This document shows positions 1-6,060 of a DNA stretch of 6,060 nt, piece by piece. Source of the DNA: Campylobacterota bacterium (GTDB lineage Bacteria; Campylobacterota; Campylobacteria; Campylobacterales; Sulfurovaceae); assembly GCA_003646525.1 (NCBI GenBank), contig QMKU01000090.1:1-6060 (forward strand), given 5' to 3'. Under the pieces are notes generated by a model. The model saw only the letters and a program-made list of their open reading frames with translations. It did no database searches and was not told the DNA's origin. Within the stretch, counting starts at the first letter, position 1. Each line of letters opens with the position of its first letter. The position numbers were made by a program, and so were the translations under genes.

Positions 1-123
1 GACTGAAGAGCTTGAGAGTGTGCCTGAAAGCATCTTCCATCCAAAGGCATTGGCACCAAAATAGAGTACTAGAAGTGTAACTTGACTGATTCTTCTCAGG
101 ATGAGATATTTATAGTTACTCAA
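1..123 (-). CDS. napH: NapH, quinol dehydrogenase membrane subunit (N-terminal part, runs off the left edge)
   Basis: Only the first 41 codons are in the window. Reading the minus strand from a TTG at 123-121 gives an open frame to the edge: a short polar start, then ILRRISQ, then a hydrophobic helix (VTLLVLYFGANAFGW), then KMLSGTLSSS. A basic RRxxQ stretch before the first membrane helix, followed by a loop with a GTLSSS-like motif, matches the N-terminus of NapH as I remember it from Campylobacterota. NapH is a four-helix inner-membrane protein with cytoplasmic 4Fe-4S clusters that oxidises menaquinol and hands electrons to NapG. The start is set by AAGGAG at 135-130, six bases before the TTG; no ATG or GTG is suitably placed in this frame. 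The gene overlaps the end of napG by 8 bases, so translation is probably coupled. The cluster motifs and the rest of the protein lie outside the window. Confidence 0.85.
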   Translation of the reverse strand, partial: MSNYKYLILRRISQVTLLVLYFGANAFGWKMLSGTLSSSSV

Positions 124-967
124 AACTCACTCCTTCGTTTAAATAGTCTGTTGGATCTTCTTGACTTCGTTTTCCATGGGTAGTCATGTCTTTCTCGCTC
201 TGATTTGCTACTCTCTCTTGATCCTTCTCGTCCCATCCTTTGACATAGTGATCACCTGGTTTTCCAAGTGCCAACTCTCTAGGCTGCATAAATATAGCTG
301 GTTTCTCTGTAACGCAGGCTTTTTCACATAAACCGCATCCTGTACAGATATCCATCTCTATAACAGGCATCAAGAAAGCATGTTTACCAGTTCTTTCATT
401 TCTACCATACTCAAGCTTGATCGCCTCATCCAAAAGTGGACAAGCACGATAACAAGCATCACACTGTATACCCCAAAAGGCGATACAAGAGTTAGGATCA
501 ACAACAGCAATTCCCATATCCATCATGGTAAAATCAAGCTCTCCATTTTTGTCAGTAACTAGAGAAACATCTAGTGCTCCTGTCGGACATACCGGCACAC
601 ATGGGATATCTTCACACATGTAACATGGTACATCCGTAGGTACAAAAAATGGTGTTCCGATAGTTGCATCATCTTGAGCTTTTGCCATCTTGAGAGTACC
701 TGGTCTTGGTTTGCCACTCTCTCTGTCTATATTACTATCTCTGTTGAGACAAGCTTCGGCACAGAGACCGCACTTGATACATGTTCTTAAAAAATTATTC
801 TCCGAGAGTGCAGCAGGAGGTCTCAGGGTGAGGGGTGACCCCTTGGCTTTCTCAGCATAACCTGCCCAGAGTAATCCTCCCATAATTCCCAATCCAGTAC
901 CCTGTGCGACACTGGTAAAAAACCTCCGCCGCGCAGTGATTTGAACTTTTTTGACCTCTTTTTCCAC
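116..967 (-). CDS. napG: NapG, periplasmic four-cluster [4Fe-4S] ferredoxin of the nitrate reductase system
   Basis: NapG pairs with NapH to form the quinol dehydrogenase that feeds electrons toward NapA. The 283-residue product starts with a twin-arginine signal (ARRRFF, Arg-Arg at about 13-14) and a hydrophobic stretch to about residue 37, so it should be exported folded by Tat. Sixteen cysteines form four complete cluster motifs: C63-C66-C69-C73, C115-C118-C123-C127, C161-C169-C172-C176 (longer first gap) and C208-C211-C214-C218. A hydrophilic tail of about 65 residues follows the last cluster. The frame also opens at TTG 973, but AAGGAG at 979-974 abuts that codon directly, whereas GTG at 967 lies six bases from it, so GTG is preferred. 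The gene begins 21 bases after the napA stop and ends 8 bases inside napH. Cluster layout, Tat signal and neighbours all agree with NapG. Confidence 0.95.
   Translation of the reverse strand: MEKEVKKVQITARRRFFTSVAQGTGLGIMGGLLWAGYAEKAKGSPLTLRPPAALSENNFLRTCIKCGLCAEACLNRDSNIDRESGKPRPGTLKMAKAQDDATIGTPFFVPTDVPCYMCEDIPCVPVCPTGALDVSLVTDKNGELDFTMMDMGIAVVDPNSCIAFWGIQCDACYRACPLLDEAIKLEYGRNERTGKHAFLMPVIEMDICTGCGLCEKACVTEKPAIFMQPRELALGKPGDHYVKGWDEKDQERVANQSEKDMTTHGKRSQEDPTDYLNEGVSFE
130..135 (-). promoter_or_regulatory. Shine-Dalgarno that sets the napH TTG start
   Basis: The minus strand reads AAGGAG, then six bases (TGAGTT), then TTG. The site lies inside the last codons of napG. It is the reason for choosing the unusual TTG start of napH. 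Confidence 0.75.
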
Positions 968-973
968 TCTCAA

Positions 974-979
974 CTCCTT
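974..979 (-). promoter_or_regulatory. Shine-Dalgarno that sets the napG GTG start
   Basis: The minus strand reads AAGGAG, then TTGAGA, then GTG. A start at the adjacent TTG would leave no spacer, so the GTG at 967-965 is the better start. The site lies in the short gap between napA and napG. Confidence 0.75.
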
Positions 980-988
980 TTATCTTAT

Positions 989-3817
989 CTAAACTTTATA
1001 CAGTTTTACTGCACATTTTTTATAATCTGTCTGCTTTGACATTGGACATGTTGCATCAAGACATACTTTGTTGATAAAGACTTTTTCATCGAACCAAGGT
1101 ACAAATACCAATCCCTGTGATGGTCTGTTACGACCTCTAGTCTCAACTCTTGCTTTGACTTTGCCTCTTCTTGAATCAACCCAGATAAGTTGACCATTTT
1201 TGAAGCCTTTCTCTTTCGCATCTTTAGCATTCATATAACAGAGTGCTTCAGGAACTGCACGATAGAGCTCAGGAACTCTCATCGTCATCGTACCTGAGTG
1301 CCAATGCTCTAGTACACGACCTGTACATAACCACATGTCGTAGTTTTCATCTGGCATTTCAGGAGGATCCATATACGGTCTAGCATAGATCTTCGCTTTA
1401 TTTTTGAGAGATTTTTTCTTTTTATCTTTGATACCTGTCAAATCACCTTGAGACAAGGCTTTTGCTAGCGTACCATAGAATGCAAAGTCACCACCTGGGT
1501 TAGCTTTGGCTGCATATGGGTCATATTTGACATTAAATCTCCACTGTGTCTCTTTACCATCAACAACAGGCCACTTAAGTCCTCTAACTTTATGATAAAC
1601 ATTAAATGGTGCCAAGTCATGTCCATGACCTCTACCAAAGTTTGCATACTCTTCGAAGAGATACTCATGGATCATAAATCCATAACCCTTCCAAGGTTTA
1701 CCATCACTGCCGTTGACATTTCTGCTGTCACCAAGGACTTCAGTATCATCATAGCCTTGTTCTGGGAACTTTGTAGTATCTGATTTATATGCTTTTGCTC
1801 TATCATTAGCAAAAAGAATTTCATACATTGTTGTATCATCAGTATAGCCCAATTTTTTGGCATCTGCGATTACATCTGGAAGGATTTTCTTGTTTCTGAG
1901 TGTATACTCACCCCAAACATCTTTGACTGTAAATCTCTTAGAGAGTTCTACCCACTGCCATGTATCTGACATCGCGTCACCTACAGGAAGGACTTGCTGT
2001 CTCCAGAGCTGTGTTCTTCGTTCTGCATTACCATAACCGCCCCACTTCTCATAGATCATAGCTGATGGAAGTACAAGGTCAGAAACTTTTGCTGAAATAC
2101 CAGGGTATCCGTCAGAAGTAACGATGAAGTTATCCATCTCTCTTGCTGCTTTGATCCAGTGAGAAGCAGATGCAGAATCCTGATAAGCATTACAAACATT
2201 AACCCAAGCAAATTTAACAACACCATCTTCAATATCTCTATGGATCTTCATAATGTGCTGATTGCCTACTGGATTAAGCGTTCCTGCTGGAACTTTCCAA
2301 CTATTTTCAACGATAGTTCTGTGCTTAGGATTTTTGACCATCATATCGGCTGGCAATCTGTGACAGAATGTACCTACTTCTCTAGCTGTACCACAAGCAG
2401 AAGGCTGACCAGTCAATGAGAATGCACCACTACCTGGTTTGGCTTGCTTGTTGAGCATGAAGTGAACATTGTAAGAGAGTGTATTGACCCAAGTACCTCT
2501 AGTATGTTGATTCATACCCATTGTCCAGAAAGAGACTACTTTTCTTCCTTTTTCAATGTAGAGATCAGCAAGTGCTTGAAGCTTTTTCTTGAACTCTTCG
2601 ATATCTTCATTTGGATCACCTTTGGCTATCTTAGCTACATAGTCAAGCGTATATGGCTCAAGTGATTTTTTATACTCTTCAAATGAGATTTCCCAGTGCT
2701 TAAGTGTACCAGGAGTATGCTTCATCTCATCACCCTCTTTGAGACCATAAGGTTCAAGTGCTGGTGCTTCTTTGGCAGAGACTTTTTTCTTCATCTCTTT
2801 GTTGATAGTTTCCATCTCAAGTGCAGAGTATTTACCTGCTGATCCATCAGGTCTGACAGGTGTTATTGATTTCTCACCTGCTCTTCTCATACCATATCCG
2901 ATATTGGTAGGACCAACAGCAAATACCATATGTTTTTTGACAAAATCCCAATCGATAATCTTCTCAGCATCATCTCTCATAACTATTTCGCGTGCGACAT
3001 AGTTCCAGAGTGCCAAATCAGTACTTGGAGAGAAGATGATCTCGATATCAGCGAGGTCAGAAGTTCTATGTGTATAAGTAGAGATATTGACTACTTTTAC
3101 TTTGTCTGGGTTAGATAGTTTTCTATCTGTAACACGAGACCAGAGAATAGGATGCATCTCGGCCATGTTGGATCCCCAAGAGATTACAGTATCTGTAAGC
3201 TCGATATCATCATAACATCCTGACGGCTCATCAATACCAAATGTCTGATAGAAACCAACAACCGCTGATGCCATACAGTGACGAGCATTAGGGTCGATAG
3301 CATTTGAACGGAATCCGCCCTTCATCATCTTTTGAGCTGCATACCCTTCCATAACAGTATATTGTCCAGAAGCAAATACTCCTACACCCTCAGGACCGCT
3401 AGCTTTGAGTGCTTTTTTGATATGGACTTCCATCTCATCAAATGCTCTCTCCCAACTAACAGGCTTGAATTTACCTTTTTTATCAAACTCACCCTTGTCA
3501 TTCATCCTCAAAAGTGGTGTTTTGAGTCTATCCGCACCATACATGATCTTCGCATTAAAGTAACCCTTAATACAGTTAAGACCTCTATTTACCGGTGCTG
3601 CAGGGTCTCCCTTGACCGCTACGATCTTTCCGCCTTTGGTTGCGAGCATAATTCCACAACCTGTACCACAGAAACGACAAGCTGCCTTGTCCCATCTCCA
3701 GTTTGATTCCGCCTTGGCTGCTGCTGCTTGCGCTTCCTGAGGGACAGAGATCCCTACAGCTCCCGCTGCTGCTACCGCTGCTGAACTTTTTAAAAAGTCA
3801 CGTCTACTTACTGACAT
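989..3817 (-). CDS. napA: NapA, catalytic subunit of periplasmic nitrate reductase
   Basis: NapA reduces nitrate to nitrite in the periplasm using bis-MGD molybdenum and one [4Fe-4S] cluster. The 942-residue product begins with a textbook Tat signal (SRRDFLK at 4-10, alanine-rich helix, likely cleavage after the AQA at 29-31). The cluster cysteines are C47, C50, C54 and C82, and the CIKG at 82-85 carries the lysine that sits between cluster and cofactor in this family. C180 in NARHCMAS is the molybdenum ligand typical of Nap. Late motifs [26 protein letters not shown] and the C-terminal DYKKCAVKL are characteristic NapA signatures. It is about 110 residues longer than E. coli NapA, with extra sequence around 312-374 and in the last third, as in other Campylobacterota. 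The ATG has AAGGAGG four bases upstream. It is the first gene of its operon, followed by napG. Confidence 0.98.
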   Translation of the reverse strand: MSVSRRDFLKSSAAVAAAGAVGISVPQEAQAAAAKAESNWRWDKAACRFCGTGCGIMLATKGGKIVAVKGDPAAPVNRGLNCIKGYFNAKIMYGADRLKTPLLRMNDKGEFDKKGKFKPVSWERAFDEMEVHIKKALKASGPEGVGVFASGQYTVMEGYAAQKMMKGGFRSNAIDPNARHCMASAVVGFYQTFGIDEPSGCYDDIELTDTVISWGSNMAEMHPILWSRVTDRKLSNPDKVKVVNISTYTHRTSDLADIEIIFSPSTDLALWNYVAREIVMRDDAEKIIDWDFVKKHMVFAVGPTNIGYGMRRAGEKSITPVRPDGSAGKYSALEMETINKEMKKKVSAKEAPALEPYGLKEGDEMKHTPGTLKHWEISFEEYKKSLEPYTLDYVAKIAKGDPNEDIEEFKKKLQALADLYIEKGRKVVSFWTMGMNQHTRGTWVNTLSYNVHFMLNKQAKPGSGAFSLTGQPSACGTAREVGTFCHRLPADMMVKNPKHRTIVENSWKVPAGTLNPVGNQHIMKIHRDIEDGVVKFAWVNVCNAYQDSASASHWIKAAREMDNFIVTSDGYPGISAKVSDLVLPSAMIYEKWGGYGNAERRTQLWRQQVLPVGDAMSDTWQWVELSKRFTVKDVWGEYTLRNKKILPDVIADAKKLGYTDDTTMYEILFANDRAKAYKSDTTKFPEQGYDDTEVLGDSRNVNGSDGKPWKGYGFMIHEYLFEEYANFGRGHGHDLAPFNVYHKVRGLKWPVVDGKETQWRFNVKYDPYAAKANPGGDFAFYGTLAKALSQGDLTGIKDKKKKSLKNKAKIYARPYMDPPEMPDENYDMWLCTGRVLEHWHSGTMTMRVPELYRAVPEALCYMNAKDAKEKGFKNGQLIWVDSRRGKVKARVETRGRNRPSQGLVFVPWFDEKVFINKVCLDATCPMSKQTDYKKCAVKLYKV

Positions 3818-3896
3818 ATAGCCTCCTTTTGATTTTGGAATTTACAATCATATATAAATTAGTTTCAATTTATAAATCTTATAAATATACTCGATT

Positions 3897-3905
3897 ATCA
3901 TAACA
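3897..3905 (-). promoter_or_regulatory. Predicted extended -10 element of the napA promoter
   Basis: The minus strand reads TGT then TATGAT, an extended -10 (TGn plus a hexamer with one mismatch to TATAAT). Transcription would begin near 3890, giving a leader of about 73 bases before the napA ATG. The FNR box centre then falls near -42, the class II activator position. No good -35 is seen, as expected for an activator-dependent promoter. Confidence 0.6.
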
Positions 3906-3906
3906 T

Positions 3907-3959
3907 TTTACACATAAATTTATAGTTGATTTATATCAATTATAAGAAATATGTGTAAA
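3907..3959. repeat. 9-bp inverted repeat concentric with the napA FNR box
   Basis: TTTACACAT at 3907-3915 and its exact reverse complement ATGTGTAAA at 3951-3959 surround the FNR box, sharing its centre to within half a base. The proximal arm lies just upstream of the -10 and the distal arm near -65. It may be a pair of sites for a second regulator, or a chance pairing in AT-rich DNA. Confidence 0.45.
3926..3939 (-). promoter_or_regulatory. Perfect FNR/CRP-family operator upstream of napA
   Basis: TTGAT, four bases, ATCAA: an exact match to the FNR consensus (TTGATnnnnATCAA). It reads TTGATTTATATCAA on the plus strand and TTGATATAAATCAA on the minus strand. It is flanked symmetrically by TATA on each side (3921-3924 and 3941-3944). 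Its distance to the -10 fits activation by an oxygen- or NO-responsive regulator of the CRP/FNR family; the sequence does not show which member binds. Confidence 0.8.
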
Positions 3960-4045
3960 TTATTTCTTAAAAAGAAATTAAGAGTAAAATTGTCTTATTT
4001 CATTTCTTAATAGATTTAGATATTTTTGTTCAATATTATTGATGA

Positions 4046-4351
4046 TCATCCGTTAAGTGCATCTTTTACATTGTCATCAGCCATAGATATATTCCATGCT
4101 GGCTCCCAGACTACTTCCACCTCTACAACATCTACACCTTCTAATTTCTCAACAGCTTCTCTCACCCATTGAGTAATCATCTGATGTAGAGGGCAACCCC
4201 GTGTAGAGAGTGTCATTATCACCTTTATATTACAAGACTCTTCAATAATTGCATCATATATCAATCCCATCTCGACTAGGTTAAACCCCACCTCTGGATC
4301 AATTACTGTACTAACTGCAGCAAATACATCTTCTTTTGTTATTGTACACAT
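4046..4351 (-). CDS. MIP18/DUF59-family Fe-S cluster assembly factor (SufT/PaaD-like)
   Basis: A 101-residue single-domain cytoplasmic protein of the DUF59 (MIP18, PaaD, SufT) family, whose members help mature iron-sulfur proteins. Seen in the sequence: DPEVGFNLVEMGLIY at 18-32, matching the family's DPE...nivdlGLvY start; the central MTLSTRGCPLH with the conserved cysteine at C53; and the C-terminal VWEPAWNISMADD, matching the PPW...mS ending. Two further cysteines, C2 and C40, are less typical. The length is normal for the family. The ATG is preceded by GGAGG with a 10-base spacer. It starts 18 bases after the membrane-protein stop, so it is the last gene of that operon; 228 bases separate it from napA. 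Its substrate is unknown; the context suggests an Fe-S or heme protein needed during nitrate or nitric oxide metabolism (inference). Confidence 0.85.
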   Translation of the reverse strand: MCTITKEDVFAAVSTVIDPEVGFNLVEMGLIYDAIIEESCNIKVIMTLSTRGCPLHQMITQWVREAVEKLEGVDVVEVEVVWEPAWNISMADDNVKDALNG

Positions 4352-4369
4352 CTATTTTTTTCCTCCAAA

Positions 4370-5605
4370 TTATTTCCCATATCTCAACATCCATTTCACG
4401 CTTCCCAACATGAAACCAGCTCCAGTGATCACAAAAATTGTGCCCCCTTTAAAAAGATCCCCACTCCCAATCAAAATACCGATACCAGCAACAGCAACAC
4501 CCGTAGCAGAAAATATAAATTCATAATGTGCCATACGATGAGGTAGCATTTCATTGAGCATGGGCACTTTTTCTTTCCCTACTAGTGGGCTATAGCGTTC
4601 AAACCAAACTAGAAAAGGGATAATCTTATAGAGATGACCATTGATCAAAAATGAGAAAAAACCCATAATTAAAAACCAAGAAGCCGACATCAATATATTT
4701 TCTCCTCCAAAAAGTGTATAAACCACTCCTAGGATCAATGCAACCAACAGTGAGCCATAACCAAAAAACATTGATTTGGCCCAGACATCATTCTCTTTTC
4801 TTGCTCGTGTTTTATAAATGATAAATACTTGATAGAGATATAAACTAACCGAAATAAACATCATAAATATTGCTGCAAACTGTCCAAAATCCCAAGCGAT
4901 AATTGTGCTAACAAAGTGAAGAATCACAGCAGTTACCATAAATTTGAATGCTCGATTGATTGGTGTTTCATCAAAACCATGCGAAAGCCCAAACATAGGC
5001 AGCAGTATAAGAGAAAGTCCCATAATCGTCAATGTCACATATCCACCAAGCACCATAACAGCATGTAGTCCAAGCCACCGACCGATATCTACTTCTAGTC
5101 CGCTTCCTACGGCTAGAGACATGACAAACCCTATGACAATGCCCGTGAGGAGAAATAGATTGGATGCAACAACTGTTTTGACTGTCAAGGTTATATTGGT
5201 TACTTTTCTTAGGGTCATAAGAGTGTCAAATAGAAATATAATCATCGCAATCAATACTATCAATCCACCATAGGGGAGGATCAATGGCATAAACCAAAAT
5301 CCCATACTCATAACAATAGTACCACTCAGCAACAGAGGCCAAATAACATAATAAAGATCAACTGAGAAATGTCCCACCTCAACCACAACAGGTACTAGCT
5401 GTGCCATCGCTCCAAAGATGATCATCATCATAAAGCCCAGTAAAAACCAGTGTGCCCAGCCAACAATTGCCATATCAAAATGACCTGCGTCAGGGTTGAG
5501 AAAGAGTAAAAAAACTGTGCCTAGCAGATAAAAGAGTGAACCGATCCAAAAGAAAGGTGATACCATGGCAAACGGGGGTGCGTAATCCTTAGAAACACTA
5601 AACAT
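4370..5605 (-). CDS. 12-helix membrane protein related to NnrS and heme-copper oxidase subunit I
   Basis: A 411-residue protein that is almost entirely hydrophobic, with about twelve predicted helices (roughly 16-35, 48-74, 82-100, 104-127, 144-165, 176-203, 219-238, 241-263, 278-298, 305-327, 364-380, 387-405). Histidines fall in or beside helices at H52 (WAHWFLLGF), H181 (GLHAVMVLGGY), H209 (LSHG), H230 and H324 (NGHLYKIIPF). Helix number, the H-x(n)-G...P pattern of helix 2 and the LHAxxxLGGY helix resemble NnrS and the heme-copper oxidase subunit I superfamily, but the full six-histidine set that binds two hemes and copper cannot be confirmed by eye. NnrS proteins are heme- and copper-containing membrane proteins linked to nitric oxide tolerance. 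The start lacks a clear Shine-Dalgarno and lies 8 bases after the DUF2249 stop, so translational coupling is likely; the APPF...PFF just after the start supports it. Automated tools may label it as a cytochrome oxidase subunit or as unknown. Confidence 0.65.
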   Translation of the reverse strand: MFSVSKDYAPPFAMVSPFFWIGSLFYLLGTVFLLFLNPDAGHFDMAIVGWAHWFLLGFMMMIIFGAMAQLVPVVVEVGHFSVDLYYVIWPLLLSGTIVMSMGFWFMPLILPYGGLIVLIAMIIFLFDTLMTLRKVTNITLTVKTVVASNLFLLTGIVIGFVMSLAVGSGLEVDIGRWLGLHAVMVLGGYVTLTIMGLSLILLPMFGLSHGFDETPINRAFKFMVTAVILHFVSTIIAWDFGQFAAIFMMFISVSLYLYQVFIIYKTRARKENDVWAKSMFFGYGSLLVALILGVVYTLFGGENILMSASWFLIMGFFSFLINGHLYKIIPFLVWFERYSPLVGKEKVPMLNEMLPHRMAHYEFIFSATGVAVAGIGILIGSGDLFKGGTIFVITGAGFMLGSVKWMLRYGK

Positions 5606-5613
5606 AGATCGAA

Positions 5614-5964
5614 TTAGCCATCACATTTATTATCGGATAGATTTGCTTTTTCACTTTCGCCTGTTTTGTGTGAAAAAAGTAACTGTACGCCACCATCTGC
5701 CATATCAATACTTTCGATATCGTAGTTGTCACTAATCTTATTGATCAATCCCCCAGGGCTTTTGTGATTTATCATTAGAAGCTTGGTACTTTCGTCTACC
5801 ATTTTCAAACCGATCATAGCATTGACCATCGGCTCTGGTGGTCCACATTTTGATGTATCAAACTCAATGATCTGACCCTCATCTAGCGTATATTTAAAAA
5901 ATGGAACGGTTGCGCCTTCTGGTGCGAACTCTTCAGCGGTATCTGGTTTTGTAATAATATTCAT
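5614..5964 (-). CDS. DUF2249 (TusA-like fold) small protein
   Basis: A 116-residue soluble protein. The core FDTSKCGPPEPMVNAM (about 35-50), followed by KLLMINHKSPGGL and a strand-rich end, matches DUF2249, a family with the TusA-type two-layer fold. TusA itself carries sulfur on a Cys-Pro-x-Pro cysteine. Here the GPPEP at 41-45 has proline where TusA has that cysteine, and a cysteine (C40) lies just before it. The C-terminal tail is charged, with a last cysteine at C114. No signal peptide or membrane segment is seen. The frame also opens at an ATG at 5970, but AGGAG at 5975-5971 touches that codon; the second ATG at 5964 sits six bases away and is preferred. It is the first gene of its operon, and the next gene begins 8 bases after its stop. 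The role is unknown; DUF2249 and DUF59 genes often accompany denitrification and NO-response genes in other bacteria. Confidence 0.8.
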   Translation of the reverse strand: MNIITKPDTAEEFAPEGATVPFFKYTLDEGQIIEFDTSKCGPPEPMVNAMIGLKMVDESTKLLMINHKSPGGLINKISDNYDIESIDMADGGVQLLFSHKTGESEKANLSDNKCDG

Positions 5965-5970
5965 TATCAT

Positions 5971-5975
5971 CTCCT
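5971..5975 (-). promoter_or_regulatory. Shine-Dalgarno that sets the DUF2249 start
   Basis: The minus strand reads AGGAG, then ATGATA, then ATG. The first ATG touches the Shine-Dalgarno, so the second one (5964-5962) is the more likely start. The six-base spacer equals that of napG and napH. Confidence 0.65.
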
Positions 5976-5992
5976 ATAATTAAGTAATTGTC

Positions 5993-5998
5993 ATTGTA
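5993..5998 (-). promoter_or_regulatory. Predicted -10 element of the DUF2249 operon promoter
   Basis: TACAAT on the minus strand has one mismatch to TATAAT. It lies where a class II FNR promoter needs it: with a start near 5986, the FNR box centre is at -41.5. The leader to the chosen ATG would be about 22 bases. Confidence 0.6.
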
Positions 5999-6003
5999 GT
6001 CCG

Positions 6004-6017
6004 CTTTTACTTAAAAG
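6004..6017. repeat. Small inverted repeat between the FNR box and the -10
   Basis: CTTTTA at 6004-6009 and TAAAAG at 6012-6017 form perfect 6-bp arms around a 2-base centre. The repeat covers roughly -31 to -18 of the predicted promoter, a place where a bound repressor would block RNA polymerase. It resembles no operator I can name and may be chance in AT-rich DNA. Confidence 0.4.
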
Positions 6018-6020
6018 AGA

Positions 6021-6034
6021 TTGATATAAATCAA
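6021..6034 (-). promoter_or_regulatory. Perfect FNR/CRP-family operator upstream of the DUF2249 operon
   Basis: TTGATATAAATCAA is an exact FNR consensus palindrome, and the perfect symmetry extends one base on each side (6020 and 6035). It has the same 14 bases as the napA box, in the opposite orientation relative to its gene. The spacing to the -10 differs by only one base between the two promoters. Because the site is symmetric it could also serve a divergent gene beyond the right edge. Confidence 0.8.
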
Positions 6035-6060
6035 TAAATCACTTTAGATTGAAATTCTTA

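Noticed and set aside
2..64. Plus-strand open frame ending in TAG at 62-64, looking like the C-terminus of a convergent gene.
   Set aside because: The opposite strand reads as NapH with a strong Shine-Dalgarno and expected gene order; the plus frame is its antisense shadow.
968..973. TTG at 973 as the napG start, giving two extra residues.
   Set aside because: The Shine-Dalgarno abuts this codon with no spacer; GTG at 967 has a six-base spacer.
3332..3706. 124-residue plus-strand frame inside napA.
   Set aside because: It lies wholly antisense to the conserved NapA N-terminal region, and its product has no recognisable motif.
3962..3978. 7-bp hairpin (ATTTCTT, 3-base loop, AAGAAAT) considered as a rho-independent terminator for the upstream operon.
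   Set aside because: The stem holds a single G-C pair and is not followed by a proper T-run in the minus direction.
4041..4050. 10-bp perfect palindrome GATGATCATC at the end of the DUF59 gene, considered as a terminator stem.
   Set aside because: It has no loop bases and no T-run following on the minus strand, and half of it is coding sequence and the stop codon.
4944..5273. 109-residue plus-strand frame inside the membrane-protein gene.
   Set aside because: Antisense to a clear hydrophobic coding frame; rich in Ser, Pro and Thr as expected for a shadow, with no recognisable family.
4370..5605. Calling the membrane protein a true cytochrome c oxidase or nitric oxide reductase subunit.
   Set aside because: The canonical copper and heme ligand set could not be confirmed by eye and no partner cytochrome subunit is encoded nearby.

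Overview
The window reads as a piece of a Campylobacterota (epsilonproteobacterial) chromosome of the Sulfurimonas/Sulfurovum type. The DNA is AT-rich, all genes lie on the minus strand, and the nap genes run in the order napA-napG-napH, which is the arrangement of that group (napAGHBFLD) and not the napFDAGHBC order of enterobacteria. No mobile elements, RNA genes or CRISPR arrays are visible. The organism assignment is inference from gene order, composition and protein style.

Read along the minus strand, from high to low coordinates, there are two transcription units. The first (6034 to 4046) begins with a perfect FNR/CRP-family box and a -10 element. It encodes a small TusA-fold protein (DUF2249), a 12-helix membrane protein related to NnrS and heme-copper oxidase subunit I, and a MIP18/DUF59 iron-sulfur assembly factor. 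The second (3939 to beyond 1) begins with the same 14-bp FNR box in the opposite orientation, again followed by a -10 element. It encodes the periplasmic nitrate reductase NapA, the four-cluster ferredoxin NapG, and the first 41 codons of the quinol dehydrogenase membrane subunit NapH, which runs off the left edge.

In the nap pathway NapH and NapG take electrons from the quinol pool and pass them toward NapA, which reduces nitrate to nitrite in the periplasm. The upstream three-gene operon is not a nap gene set. Its family content and its matching FNR box suggest a companion function switched on together with nitrate respiration, plausibly nitric oxide tolerance or Fe-S/heme protein upkeep; that is inference. 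Several starts are best set by an AGGAG-type Shine-Dalgarno with a 6-nt spacer: GTG for napG, TTG for napH, and the second of two close ATGs for the DUF2249 gene.

The 228-bp gap upstream of napA and the partial gap at the right end (5965 to 6060) hold these promoters plus several small inverted repeats. Neither shows a convincing extra gene or intrinsic terminator.
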